From Pseudomonas alcaliphila JAB1 (GTDB lineage Bacteria > Pseudomonadota > Gammaproteobacteria > Pseudomonadales > Pseudomonadaceae): DNA of 64,000 nucleotides. The notes under the pieces are model-generated. The model was not told the origin of the DNA and ran no database searches. It worked only from the letters and a program-made list of their open reading frames with translations. The stretch's first letter is position 1. Every line of letters begins with the position of its first letter. Positions 28,566 through 37,017 of the stretch are shown piece by piece. Made by a program: the position numbers and the translations under genes. The DNA lies in assembly GCF_001941865.1 (NCBI RefSeq), contig NZ_CP016162.1:2666001-2730000 (forward strand), in the 5' to 3' direction.

Positions 28566-28577
28566 CAGAAATCTCCT

Positions 28578-30392
28578 TTACTCATCCACACGAACTTCAC
28601 GGAACATGCCCATTTCCATGTGGAGCAACAGGTGGCAGTGATAGGCCCAACGACCCAACGCATCGGCAGTCACTCGATAGCTGCGCTTGGAACCTGGCGG
28701 CATGTCGATGGTGTGTTTACGCACCAGGAAATTGCCGTTCGCATCCTCCAGGTCGCTCCACATGCCATGAAGATGGATCGGATGAGTCATCATGGTGTCG
28801 TTGACCAGCGTGATGCGAACACGCTCGCCGTACTTGAGGCGCAGAGGCTCGGCGTCAGAGAACTTGATGCCATCGAAGGACCAGGAGAATTTCTCCATGT
28901 GCCCGGTAAGGTGCAGCTCGATGGTGCGACTTGGTTCGCGACCATCCGGGTCGAGGAAGGTGCTGCGCAGGTCAGAGTACGTGAGGACGCGTCGGCCGTT
29001 GTCTCGCAAACCAATACCTGGGTCGTCCAACTTATGCGTTGGTGTCATGGTTTGCATATCGACCAGCGGGTTGTTGGTCTCTGAGGCTGGGTGTGCCTGC
29101 ATGGCACCTGCCATGCCTGCCATGCCTGCCATGCCCGAATGATCCATTCCAGCCATCTGGCTGTGATCCATGCCGGCCATGCCACCCTGCATGCTCCCAT
29201 GATCCATGCCCGCCATACTGCCGTGGTCCATTCCGGCCATGTTCCCGTGATCCATACCGCCCATGCTGCCGTGATCCATACCCATGTCGCCCATGGCAAT
29301 CAGCGGACGCGGGTCGGGGCTGGGTACTGGTGCACTCAACCCCTCCTGTACAGCAAGGGTGCCGCGCGCATAGCCAGTGCGGTCCATGGATTGGGCAAAC
29401 ACGGTATAGGCCTGTTCGCTGTCTGGTTCGATGATCACGTCGTAGGTCTCGGCCACGGCGATACGGAACTCGTCGACGCTGACCGGTTTGACGTGCAGAC
29501 CATCGGCCGCAACCACAGTCATCTTCAGGCCTGGGATGCGCACATCGAAATAGGTCATAGCCGAGGCATTAATGAACCGCAGGCGGATCTTTTCGCCTGG
29601 TTTGAATATGCCGGTCCAGTTGCCATCAGGTGCCTGGCCATTCATCAGGTAGGTGTAGGTGTAGCCACTGACGTCAGCGAGATCCGTCGGGCTCATCTTC
29701 ATCTCGGCCCACATCTTGCGATCGGCTACCGCAGCGGACCACCCCATCTCGCTCACGTCATCGATGAAGTCGCCCACGGTTCGCTTGTGCTGGTTGTAGT
29801 AGTCCGATTGCTTCTTCAGCTTGGCCAGAACCCGAGATGGGTTTTCATCGGTCCAGTCGCTCAGCAGCACGACGTAGTCGCGGTCGTAACTGAAGGGTTC
29901 GGGCTCTTTGGCATCGATGACCAGCGCGCCGTATACCCCAACTTGCTCCTGGAGCCCCGAGTGGCTGTGATACCAGTAGGTACCATTCTGATTGACCTTG
30001 AACTTGTACTCATACATGCCATCAGGCGCGATTCCATGGAAGCTCAGGCCCGGAACGCCATCCATGTTCGCCGGCAGGATAATGCCGTGCCAGTGAATGG
30101 ACGTGTCCTCCTTGAGGCGGTTGCGTACGCGCAACGTCACGGTCTCGCCCTCCCGCCAGCGCAGGATCGGGCCGGGCAGCGAGCCATTGATCGTCATGGC
30201 GGTACGCGCTGCGCCGGTGATGTTCACCGGGGTCTCTCCGATGAACAGGTCGAAATCGTTACCGCTCAGCACGTTGGGCTGACCTGGGCTGGTTACCGCC
30301 CAGACCGGCGTGCGCCACATGCCCATGCCGCCGAGAATACCGGCGGCGGCGAGGCCTTTGACGAAAGTACGTCTTGTGGTTTTGCTTTGCAT
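28578..30392 (-). CDS. copA: CopA multicopper oxidase (periplasmic, Tat-exported)
   Basis: 604 residues, cupredoxin-type multicopper oxidase that oxidises and sequesters Cu(I). A twin-arginine signal ([12 protein letters not shown]) starts the protein. The copper ligands are [30 protein letters not shown] and the C-terminal [16 protein letters not shown]. Between domains 2 and 3, at about residues 370-430, is a Met-rich linker built of MDHGSM-type units. First gene of copA-small-copB-cytochrome-DUF411. This is the PcoA/CopA oxidase, not the P-type ATPase of the same name at 37018. Confidence 0.95.
   Translation of the reverse strand: MQSKTTRRTFVKGLAAAGILGGMGMWRTPVWAVTSPGQPNVLSGNDFDLFIGETPVNITGAARTAMTINGSLPGPILRWREGETVTLRVRNRLKEDTSIHWHGIILPANMDGVPGLSFHGIAPDGMYEYKFKVNQNGTYWYHSHSGLQEQVGVYGALVIDAKEPEPFSYDRDYVVLLSDWTDENPSRVLAKLKKQSDYYNQHKRTVGDFIDDVSEMGWSAAVADRKMWAEMKMSPTDLADVSGYTYTYLMNGQAPDGNWTGIFKPGEKIRLRFINASAMTYFDVRIPGLKMTVVAADGLHVKPVSVDEFRIAVAETYDVIIEPDSEQAYTVFAQSMDRTGYARGTLAVQEGLSAPVPSPDPRPLIAMGDMGMDHGSMGGMDHGNMAGMDHGSMAGMDHGSMQGGMAGMDHSQMAGMDHSGMAGMAGMAGAMQAHPASETNNPLVDMQTMTPTHKLDDPGIGLRDNGRRVLTYSDLRSTFLDPDGREPSRTIELHLTGHMEKFSWSFDGIKFSDAEPLRLKYGERVRITLVNDTMMTHPIHLHGMWSDLEDANGNFLVRKHTIDMPPGSKRSYRVTADALGRWAYHCHLLLHMEMGMFREVRVDE
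29098..29290 (-). repeat. Tandem coding repeat, Met-rich copper-binding linker of copA
   Basis: Degenerate 15-24 base units encode MDHGSM, MDHGNM, MDHSQM and AGMAGMAG. The repeats make the region prone to slippage, so length may vary between strains. Confidence 0.85.
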
Positions 30393-30554
30393 GCCGTTAT
30401 GTCCAATCCGTCAGATGAGCCGGTGATATGCATCCGGTCTCGGGTTCATTGACTGCTCCAGTGTCGGGAGATTTGATCTTCAAGCCTTGCGTGCTGCGCA
30501 AGTTCCCCCTGACACCAAGCAGTATGAAACTGCCATATCTCAACCATCCGGGTG

Positions 30555-30570
30555 ATTACATTTCTGTAAG
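30555..30570 (+). promoter_or_regulatory. Putative CopR box (copy C) before copA
   Basis: ATTACATTTCTGTAAG, the most symmetric copy (TTACA-TTTC-TGTAA). It lies 163 bases before the copA start and just after the PtrA-like gene. Confidence 0.6.
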
Positions 30571-30581
30571 GTTGAGGGGGC

Positions 30582-30788
30582 TCAGCAGCTGGCGTGTTCC
30601 GCCTGTTTGGCTTGGCTGCCGGCGACAGGAGCTTCATCGTTCTGCTGCTTGGCCAACTGATAGGCTTCCAGCGAGACCTGGCGGGCTTGTTCCATGCGTG
30701 CAAACGTGCGATCAGCACCGCCTTCGGCCATCGCCAGGCTGGAAACACTCAGGGCAGCAACTACAAACAGGGTTTTGATCGATTTCAT
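30582..30788 (-). CDS. PtrA-like copper-induced periplasmic peptide
   Basis: 68 residues. A signal peptide (LFVVAALSVSSLAMA) is followed by EGGADRTFARMEQARQ, the start seen in the co-regulatory PtrA N-terminal family. P. aeruginosa PtrA is a copper-induced small protein first described as a type III secretion repressor and later linked to copper tolerance. GAGGA precedes the ATG. A putative CopR box lies about 110 bases upstream. It sits upstream of copA on the same strand with 190 bases between, which hold their own box, so the two genes are probably separate units of one regulon. Confidence 0.85.
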   Translation of the reverse strand: MKSIKTLFVVAALSVSSLAMAEGGADRTFARMEQARQVSLEAYQLAKQQNDEAPVAGSQAKQAEHASC

Positions 30789-30892
30789 TTCGTTAATCCT
30801 CAGAAGTTTAGAAGCCCCTGTAACTAGTGGGGACGAGCGTTAAGCTCGCTGCTACGTTAACCACGACGCCCTGTCAGCAACCTGATCCGAAC

Positions 30893-30908
30893 ATTACAGT
30901 TCTGTCAG
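30893..30908 (+). promoter_or_regulatory. Putative CopR box (copy B) before the PtrA-like gene
   Basis: ATTACAGTTCTGTCAG, with CCTGTCAG 17 bases toward the gene. In the gene's own direction this reads box, 17 bases, then CTGACAGG as a likely -35. The same geometry is seen for copies A and E. Confidence 0.6.
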
Positions 30909-31071
30909 TTTGCTATTTCTTTCTTGTAGGCCCTCCTGAAGGCTCGGTACTGTCTTCCTGCCCGCGCAGCCTTGCGGATTCCATGGGCCTGATCGGTAGC
31001 AATGCCTGAGCTAACTCGTTCATTCGCACCGACGGATCGCGACCATCAAACAATCAAGAGAGATAGCCACT

Positions 31072-31332
31072 ATGTCGAACAAATCCAACGTAGCTACCGG
31101 TGCCGCCTTGGCTCTGGTGGCCGCCAGCCTGTTCTCCACCCTGCCCGTCCAGGCTGCTCAGGAAACCAAAGCAGCAGAAGTGAAGTGCTTCGGGATCAAT
31201 GGTTGCAAAGGGCAGAACGACTGCATGACCGCGAAAAACGACTGCAAAGGCCAAGGCGAATGCAAAGGCCAAGGGTTCAAGTTGATGACCCAGACCAAAT
31301 GTGACGAAGCCGGTGGCAAAACCAGCGAATAA
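31072..31332 (+). CDS. bufA: Bufferin precursor (BufA-like copper-binding RiPP)
   Basis: 86 residues. A signal peptide (LALVAASLFSTLPVQA) is followed by a six-Cys core at positions 39, 45, 51, 58, 64 and 77 (KCFGINGCKGQNDC, DCKGQGECKG, TKCDE). Bufferins are ribosomally made, post-translationally modified peptides whose cysteines are converted by an MNIO enzyme to copper-binding thiooxazoles. The downstream genes are the cognate MNIO enzyme and its DUF2063 partner, which makes the call strong. Six Cys fits the BufA2-like rather than the four-Cys DUF2282 (BufA1) type. AGAGAG precedes the ATG. Confidence 0.85.
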   Translation: MSNKSNVATGAALALVAASLFSTLPVQAAQETKAAEVKCFGINGCKGQNDCMTAKNDCKGQGECKGQGFKLMTQTKCDEAGGKTSE

Positions 31333-31376
31333 GGCGGTTCAGGGGAGTGCATGCCACTCCCCTGCTGGAGTCTCGA

Positions 31377-32213
31377 ATGAGTAAGCGCAAAACTCTGGGT
31401 TTCGGTCTTGGCCTTCGTAACGAGTATTACCGGCAGATCCTGGAGGAACGGCCTGCGGTCGACTGGTTCGAGATCATTTCCGAGAATTACCTGGTGGAGG
31501 GCGGCAAGGCTCTCTACTTCCTTGATGCGATCGGCGAGCACTACCCCCTGGTGATGCACGGAGTATCTCTTTCGATTGGCGGCTCACATGCCTTGGACAT
31601 AGACTACCTACGACAGCTCAAGCAGCTGGCGGATCGGGTGCAGCCTCAGTGGGTGTCTGATCACCTGTGCTGGAGTCGAGGCAACGCCCATCAACTTCAC
31701 GATCTGCTACCGCTGCCGTTTACCCAGGAGAGCCTGCTGCATGTCGCGGCCCGGGTGCGCTTGGTGCAGGATGTTTTGGAACGTCCCATCGTGCTGGAGA
31801 ACGTTTCCTCCTACGTGCAGTGGACAACATCCAGCATGAGCGAGTCTCAGTTCCTCTCGGAGCTCAGTTACCTGACCGGGTGCGAGCTGCTTCTCGACGT
31901 GAACAACGTCTACGTCAGTTCGCGCAACCAGGGTTTCGACCCTTGGCAGTTCATCATGGAATTGCCGCACGAGCGGATTCGGCAAATTCACCTGGCCGGG
32001 CACAGCGATTACGGGCAGTACCTCATCGACACCCATGACCAGCCCATCGCTGATCCGGTTTGGTCTCTCTACAGCAAGACTTTGAGCTACTTGGGCCCGA
32101 CATCGACCTTGATCGAGCGGGATGACCAGTTTCCGCCGCTGGAAGAGCTGTTGTCCGAATTAGCACATGCCCGTGCTATCGCCAAATCTGTGATATCGGG
32201 GGCCACCCCTTGA
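31377..32213 (+). CDS. bufB: MNIO (DUF692) enzyme BufB, bufferin maturase
   Basis: Multinuclear non-haem iron oxidase of the DUF692 family, 278 residues, TIM-barrel fold. Family motifs are seen in order: GFGLGLRNEYY, WFEIISENYLVEGG, VMHGVSLSIGG, SDHLCW, ENVSSYV, LLDVNNVYVSS, IHLAGHSD and DTHDQPI; these carry the His/Asp/Glu iron ligands. It should act on cysteines of the bufferin peptide encoded 44 bases upstream. The start at 31377 has GGAG upstream; an earlier frame start at 31347 has none. Its stop overlaps bufC. Confidence 0.92.
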   Translation: MSKRKTLGFGLGLRNEYYRQILEERPAVDWFEIISENYLVEGGKALYFLDAIGEHYPLVMHGVSLSIGGSHALDIDYLRQLKQLADRVQPQWVSDHLCWSRGNAHQLHDLLPLPFTQESLLHVAARVRLVQDVLERPIVLENVSSYVQWTTSSMSESQFLSELSYLTGCELLLDVNNVYVSSRNQGFDPWQFIMELPHERIRQIHLAGHSDYGQYLIDTHDQPIADPVWSLYSKTLSYLGPTSTLIERDDQFPPLEELLSELAHARAIAKSVISGATP

Positions 32214-33004
32214 GCCTGATCGCCCTACAGACTGCATTTGAAACTTACCTGACAGGTGACAGTGCCCTGCCCTCCAACGAGCTTTTGGAGCAGATCCGAG
32301 GTAGCACAGCGCTGAGTGCTCTCGAAGGCCTGCAGATCTACCACAACGCTTACCGTTCGCGCCTGCTTGCGGTCTTGCGAGAAGACTTCCCTGCCCTGCT
32401 TCACTGGATCGGCAACGAATCATTCGAGCAGCTCGCACTGGCCTACTTGGCCGCCTGGCCACCACGACATTTCAGCATTCGCTGGCTGGGCGAGAAGCTG
32501 CCCGAGTTCATTAGCAGCTACGTCGAAGAACCCCAACTATCGCCGATGCGCGAACTCGCGGAACTGGAATGGGCCTTTACACTGGCCTTCGACGCTCAGG
32601 ATGTCGAAGCGCTTTCGCTGGAGACCATGAGTGATTTTTCGGCTGAAGACTGGATTTCACTCAGGGTTTCCCTGACTGCATCTGCCCGGTGGTTGCAGCT
32701 GCAGTACAACACGCTGGAGTTGTGGAAAGCCGCCAAGTCCGGCAGCTTGCTGCCTGATATTACCCGCCTGCCAACGAACCTAGCCTGTCTTGTTTGGCGT
32801 CATGAACTCGTCTGCCAGTACCGGAGCCTGGAGCCAGCGGAGGCTTCGGCATTGCAGTTTCTCATCGAGGGCGGATCGTTCGCTGAACTCTGCGAGTCGT
32901 TGAGCGCCACGCATGGCGAGCAAGCTCCCTTGCAAGCCGCGACCTGGTTGAAGTTGTGGGTCAACGACGGTTTGCTAAAGCGCGGCCAGCTATTACACGA
33001 ATGA
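32210..33004 (+). CDS. bufC: DUF2063 protein BufC, partner of the bufferin maturase
   Basis: 264 residues. DUF2063 proteins pair with DUF692 enzymes, bind the precursor and present it to the oxidase. Family motifs are LQIYHNAYRSRLLAVLREDFPALL, LALAYLAAWPPRHFSIRWLG and ELAELEWAFTLAFDA. Translation probably starts at the TTG at 32210, which overlaps the bufB stop (TTGA); no ATG start is available without loss of the conserved N-terminus. Last certain gene of the bufABC operon. Confidence 0.9.
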   Translation: MSLIALQTAFETYLTGDSALPSNELLEQIRGSTALSALEGLQIYHNAYRSRLLAVLREDFPALLHWIGNESFEQLALAYLAAWPPRHFSIRWLGEKLPEFISSYVEEPQLSPMRELAELEWAFTLAFDAQDVEALSLETMSDFSAEDWISLRVSLTASARWLQLQYNTLELWKAAKSGSLLPDITRLPTNLACLVWRHELVCQYRSLEPAEASALQFLIEGGSFAELCESLSATHGEQAPLQAATWLKLWVNDGLLKRGQLLHE

Positions 33005-33054
33005 CCCGGAACCTTTAGGCTAGCGCTCTCTCTTTGGCCACTCCGAGCGCTTCT

Positions 33055-33369
33055 ATGACTCACCGCATCATTCATTTCAAACAGCAAGCCTTGCTTGACC
33101 CGGAGACCTATCAGGCAATGCTGGCCGACGGCGTTGGTCACTGGGAGCGGCTTGCAGGAGAAGTCGTTGGCATAGAAGACGAAAAAAGCCACGAGTTCGC
33201 TGCATTGAAAAGCCTGTTCAAGCGCAAGCGGTACTCCTATGACACGCTGGAAATGCGCGAGCCAGGCGATCACTCAAACTGGCTTCGCGGCCGAGATGGT
33301 TCAGAAGGTATGACCAACGAGGTCACCAGTATCCCAGGGCTAAAAGAGCTCTCAGAACTGGAGATTTAG
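33055..33369 (+). CDS. Hypothetical protein downstream of bufABC
   Basis: 104 residues from the ATG at 33055 (MTHRIIHFKQQALLDPETYQ). No signal peptide, no membrane segment and no Cys at all, so it is not a second bufferin. The chain is charged, with a KSLFKRKRYSYDTLEMREPGD segment. I do not recognise the family. It follows bufC by 50 bases on the same strand, so it may be part of the operon, and it is convergent to the chaperone gene. Confidence 0.6.
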   Translation: MTHRIIHFKQQALLDPETYQAMLADGVGHWERLAGEVVGIEDEKSHEFAALKSLFKRKRYSYDTLEMREPGDHSNWLRGRDGSEGMTNEVTSIPGLKELSELEI

Positions 33370-33388
33370 TGGGATAGCAGGTCAGCGC

Positions 33389-33589
33389 TCAAGCGCTGAC
33401 CTGGGCCGAATAGCCAAGCTCCTGGATGAGTTCGCGGATCGATTCGGCACTTTCTGTGCTCTCAACGGTGACCTTGCCGGCCGCTCGATCCACTTCTACT
33501 CGTGCATCCTGATCCAGAGCTTGAATGGCCTTCGTGATTTTGCTCACGCAACTGCCACAGCCCATCCCCGCAACACTCAGACTAAACAT
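33389..33589 (-). CDS. CopZ-like copper chaperone (HMA domain)
   Basis: 66 residues from the ATG at 33589, one heavy-metal-associated domain. The metal site is GMGCGSCVSKI, a variant of GMTCxxC with Gly in place of Thr. It folds as beta-alpha-beta-beta-alpha-beta and should carry Cu(I) in the cytosol to the P-type ATPase. A frame to 33664 is open, but it would run through the CueR-like site, so 33589 is chosen. It stands alone between convergent bufABC and the Gabija pair. Confidence 0.9.
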   Translation of the reverse strand: MFSLSVAGMGCGSCVSKITKAIQALDQDARVEVDRAAGKVTVESTESAESIRELIQELGYSAQVSA

Positions 33590-33639
33590 GTCTTTCACCT
33601 CATTTCGTCCGCGGCTCAAGTTACCGCACGGACAGCATC

Positions 33640-33662
33640 GACCTTGACACGATGGCAAGGTC
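33640..33662 (-). promoter_or_regulatory. CueR-like (MerR family) promoter of the chaperone gene
   Basis: Dyad GACCTTG-N9-CAAGGTC lies between TTGACC and ATGCTG in the sense of the chaperone gene. The overlong spacer is typical of MerR-family metal promoters. No cueR gene is in the window, so the regulator would be encoded elsewhere. Confidence 0.75.
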
Positions 33663-33686
33663 AAGCCCGTAAGCGCTACAAAAGGA

Positions 33687-35117
33687 TCAGCCGTTTACCA
33701 CGGGCGTAAGGATGGGGGTTGGTGAACACACCACGACATGCCTTGCGCCCCTCGTCAGTGCGACGTATAGATTCTGGGGGGTCATAAGCTCAGGATGCAG
33801 GACAACCGAGACATCCGCCTCCAGCCCCTTGAGAAGTAATGTGCTGCCTACAGAGCGTCTTGCGATCGGTCGGGCAAGGTGTCTATTGCGCTCTCGCGCT
33901 TGAATGGCTGCACTCAGAAAGTCGGCAGCACCTCCCACCACCGCTTGCATTGCAGACCGGCAGCAGTACAGAACCTCCGGTCGGTATACACGTGCCCCGT
34001 GCTGCTCAGCGAGCGTATCGATCACACGGAGCGCTTGCCCCAATGTTGGCGCTGCTACGAAATCGATCGCCGCAGCCTCGGCCGCGGTCGGAGGCGTTCG
34101 GGCCCTTCCTGCACGCAGCGACTCCACGCGCGTTCGCAGGTTTGCTGCACCTACCCCCGTCATTACGCTGGAAGCAAACTCCACAAGTTGTGCCAGAGCA
34201 TTGGCACCCTGCAAGTCAAAGTTCCTGGCGAAGTTGACGAGATCTCTCAGGTCGACGGCTTCTACGGCCATGGCACCGGGTGTCTGGCTCGTGAGCTGAT
34301 GGCGACCTTGCACGTTGATGGAGTCCCCGATGATGAGGACGCTACCCTGAGCGTTGGGAGCTTCGGTTCTCGCGGCCACCAGTCGCTGCTGAACTTCGGT
34401 TCCGGCGTTTAGCTGCACCCAACGCACTTCTGCTGGAGCCGTGCGCAGATCCACCGGCTGACCAGCTTGAAGTTGTTGCCTTATGGCGAGCAGCCACTGC
34501 CCGAGGTTCTCAGCTCCAGCCAGCCGCCAGCGCCACGGTATCCTCAACTCTCCCGCTGCGGGAAACAGGGGTTGCACCTCATTCGCCCAATGCACCAGTC
34601 GATTGCCACGGAAGCTGAATATGGCTTGCATCGGGTCACCGAGCACGCAGGTCGGAAGCACCTGGGCCAAACCAGACACGATGGCGTGCTGGACGACGTT
34701 GCAGTCTTGGTACTCGTCGACAAGCAACCGTGCATAGGTGGCGCGAAGGGGCTGAGCGAGGTGACCGGCCTGCAACAACTGCATGGCGGCCTCCCGAATT
34801 GCCGGGTAGTCAGTATTGGGTTGATGCAGCTGTAGGATCTGCGGGTTATGGCCGCTTCGCGCTGGGAACTTAGCGATCAGGCGCATCGAGAATCCGTCAA
34901 TGGTGGAGACTCGATATGCGGAGTTAGGAACACCGGCTCGTCTCAGGCGCGCCCGTAAGGCCGCAACGCCGGCGTTCGTATGTGTCAAGACGAGGATGGG
35001 TTTGCTCTGCGTATGCGCGATGAGCGTCTCGGCAATCAATTGCGTTTTTCCACAACCTGCGGGGGCCGTTATGGAGCCACGCTCGATAGCGAAAAGATCA
35101 ATCTCAGGGGGCACTTG
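33687..35117 (-). CDS. gajB: GajB-like UvrD-family helicase (Gabija defence)
   Basis: Superfamily 1 helicase-like ATPase, 476 residues from the GTG at 35117, close to B. cereus GajB (494). Motif I is APAGCGKTQL, Ia VLTHTNAGVAALRARL, II LLVDEYQDCN, III VLGDPMQAIFSF, V LLLKGLEADVSVVL and VI NLYVALTRGARHVVV. In Gabija it works with GajA to detect and cut phage DNA. The GTG overlaps the gajA stop, giving translational coupling; an ATG at 35198 would add 27 unlike residues and deeper overlap. Confidence 0.85.
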   Translation of the reverse strand, partial: QVPPEIDLFAIERGSITAPAGCGKTQLIAETLIAHTQSKPILVLTHTNAGVAALRARLRRAGVPNSAYRVSTIDGFSMRLIAKFPARSGHNPQILQLHQPNTDYPAIREAAMQLLQAGHLAQPLRATYARLLVDEYQDCNVVQHAIVSGLAQVLPTCVLGDPMQAIFSFRGNRLVHWANEVQPLFPAAGELRIPWRWRLAGAENLGQWLLAIRQQLQAGQPVDLRTAPAEVRWVQLNAGTEVQQRLVAARTEAPNAQGSVLIIGDSINVQGRHQLTSQTPGAMAVEAVDLRDLVNFARNFDLQGANALAQLVEFASSVMTGVGAANLRTRVESLRAGRARTPPTAAEAAAIDFVAAPTLGQALRVIDTLAEQHGARVYRPEVLYCCRSAMQAVVGGAADFLSAAIQARERNRHLARPIARRSVGSTLLLKGLEADVSVVLHPELMTPQNLYVALTRGARHVVVCSPTPILTPVVNG

Positions 35118-36831
35118 TAAACGTCCAGAGCTGATTCGTGACTGCCATGAAGCCCGGTTCGGCGTTCTGTAAAGACGGACCGACGATGTCCCTTGCAACC
35201 TCCTGATAGGTTGTCAGCGACTTGAACCAGCCGCTGTTGCGGATACGGGATGCGGTTCCCAGCAGCTCTCGTCTCTCAGGTGAGTACCCATCCACGAGTC
35301 GCTTGGCTCGGATATCGTTCAGCGTCACGCGGCCTTGGGACTTCGTCTGAATGTGTGCGTTCATCAGCTCTGCACCCACTATTGTTTCGGCTTTCGCCAG
35401 AAGTGCATCGAGTGCTTGCTCACTGAGATGGCGGAAGATCTCGTCCTCCAACGTGAGGCCTGGTCGCCATGTAAGAATTTGCCCGCCGGCGGCCAAGAAT
35501 GCTTCAGCGAGCCCCGCGGTCGAAGGCTTGTCGGCATCTACAAAAACCATCACGCGGTAACCCAAGTTCAGAAGTGCTGTTCCCCGGATAAGACTGTTAT
35601 CGGGGCTTCCCCCGCCGGCGTCCACATACGCGCCGCCATGGGCCAGGAATGAGGTAGCGCCAAGACTGACCCACCATTGGTCAAGGCCACGCGCGAAGCC
35701 AACCTCGCTGGCCCCCTCGCAAACGATGATGGATTTGGCGAGGAATGCTTCGGGGTCCTTCCGAAGGGTACTTTGTACCTCGTTGGCTTCCCCAGCTGGC
35801 ATAACACTGTGGCGCTGAGGTGCTGACCGAACAACGAATAACTGGCTGCCGGACAGCTCGCGCAGCGCGACCGGCGAGTGCGTCGTCATGAACACTTGCA
35901 ACGGAGCGGCAGCGTCCTTTGCACCCAGCGAGTCCAGGAATCGCATGAGCCGATGAGGTTCAAGCCCGTATTCCACCTCATCAACCAGGGCAATTGGCGC
36001 GGCGCTGGCCGCAGCCCTTTGAAGCCCTGCCACTAGCAAGCGTGACGAGCCCGTGCCAAGGGAGCGCAGCGGAATACCTGTTTCACTGTGCAGCGCGATC
36101 GCCCCCTCGCCAATCGACACAGAATGTGCGTCAAGGAGCGCCTGAGGCATAGCCCCGACCGAAACGCCAAGATGCTGTGCTGTGCGTTGCACGACCTCAA
36201 GCGTCTGGGTCAGATGTTCGGCTGCTTGATTGCCAAAGTTCGCTCTTGCTTGCCTAGCGGCGCGCGCCAGTTCAGCACCAAGCTCGGCGCGCTCATCGGT
36301 AAGTCGATTGAGCACTGAGCCACGACTCCACGACAGGTTCGAGCTCGCAAAGCTGCCGATACGGGCGGGCGCTAGTGCCGCTCGTTCTTTCCAGGGAAGA
36401 GTGCGTTCAAGTTGCTGCTGCTCCGCGCGCTCGGAGAAAAGTGTCCAAACAGGCTCCAAATCGGCACCAACTTGCAGACGCAAGGTGATGACGGTCTCCA
36501 GCCCCGCTCGCGGTTCGTCTTCGACTTCCCCCGTACCGGGATGGAATCCACGCAAGAACTCGCCGTAGACATCGATATCCATCAGCGATAACGGCAGATC
36601 GCCAAGCGCCACGCTGATGGTGATGGGTACATCGACGTTTAATGCGAAGAAGTCCATGTCGCCGAACGTGCCGCCTCGGCGGGCGCCGACGCAAAGGTCA
36701 ATCGCGTCCAGGATGCTGGACTTCCCACTGTCACCCGGACCAATGAGGCAGTTAATTCCGGGGGCCGGCACCCAGTCGAGCGCCTGGATAGACCGGAAGT
36801 TGCTAATTTGCAGTCGGCGAATGCGGGCCAC
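35104..36831 (-). CDS. gajA: GajA-like OLD-family nuclease with ATPase and TOPRIM domains (Gabija defence)
   Basis: 575 residues, against 578 for B. cereus GajA. The N-terminal ABC-type ATPase has Walker A GPGDSGKSS (about residue 31), signature-like LGTGSSRLLVAG and Walker B IALVDEVEYGLEP. The C-terminal TOPRIM nuclease has the Glu in IVCEGASEVGFARG and the DxD in MVFVDADKPST. With a UvrD-like gene directly downstream and overlapping, the pair fits Gabija (class 2 OLD). GTG start at 36831 with GAGGA upstream. It is embedded between the CopZ-like and P-type ATPase genes of the copper island. Confidence in the exact system is high, not absolute. Confidence 0.87.
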   Translation of the reverse strand: MARIRRLQISNFRSIQALDWVPAPGINCLIGPGDSGKSSILDAIDLCVGARRGGTFGDMDFFALNVDVPITISVALGDLPLSLMDIDVYGEFLRGFHPGTGEVEDEPRAGLETVITLRLQVGADLEPVWTLFSERAEQQQLERTLPWKERAALAPARIGSFASSNLSWSRGSVLNRLTDERAELGAELARAARQARANFGNQAAEHLTQTLEVVQRTAQHLGVSVGAMPQALLDAHSVSIGEGAIALHSETGIPLRSLGTGSSRLLVAGLQRAAASAAPIALVDEVEYGLEPHRLMRFLDSLGAKDAAAPLQVFMTTHSPVALRELSGSQLFVVRSAPQRHSVMPAGEANEVQSTLRKDPEAFLAKSIIVCEGASEVGFARGLDQWWVSLGATSFLAHGGAYVDAGGGSPDNSLIRGTALLNLGYRVMVFVDADKPSTAGLAEAFLAAGGQILTWRPGLTLEDEIFRHLSEQALDALLAKAETIVGAELMNAHIQTKSQGRVTLNDIRAKRLVDGYSPERRELLGTASRIRNSGWFKSLTTYQEVARDIVGPSLQNAEPGFMAVTNQLWTFTSAP

Positions 36832-37017
36832 GGAGAATCCTCATGGGGTAACGACTGTCAGCCTCCTACTCGCAGCGGGAGCGATCCATAGAACGTCCCC
36901 TCGTCATCAGGTGATGCGACTGATAGGTCAAGTTGCAAGCTACCGTACGGTATTTTCCGGTCAGATGCGCATTTAAAAAATCGCCCTGCAGGTAGGCACA
37001 TCGTCTTGTCTAGCAGA

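Noticed and set aside
29098..29290. CRISPR-like or other spaced repeats
   Set aside because: The repeats are coding, degenerate and without unique spacers; they encode the Met-rich linker of copA.
33687..36831. RecF/AddAB-like housekeeping repair pair
   Set aside because: The OLD-type TOPRIM nuclease plus overlapping UvrD-like partner, and the sizes, fit Gabija better; AddAB proteins are far larger.
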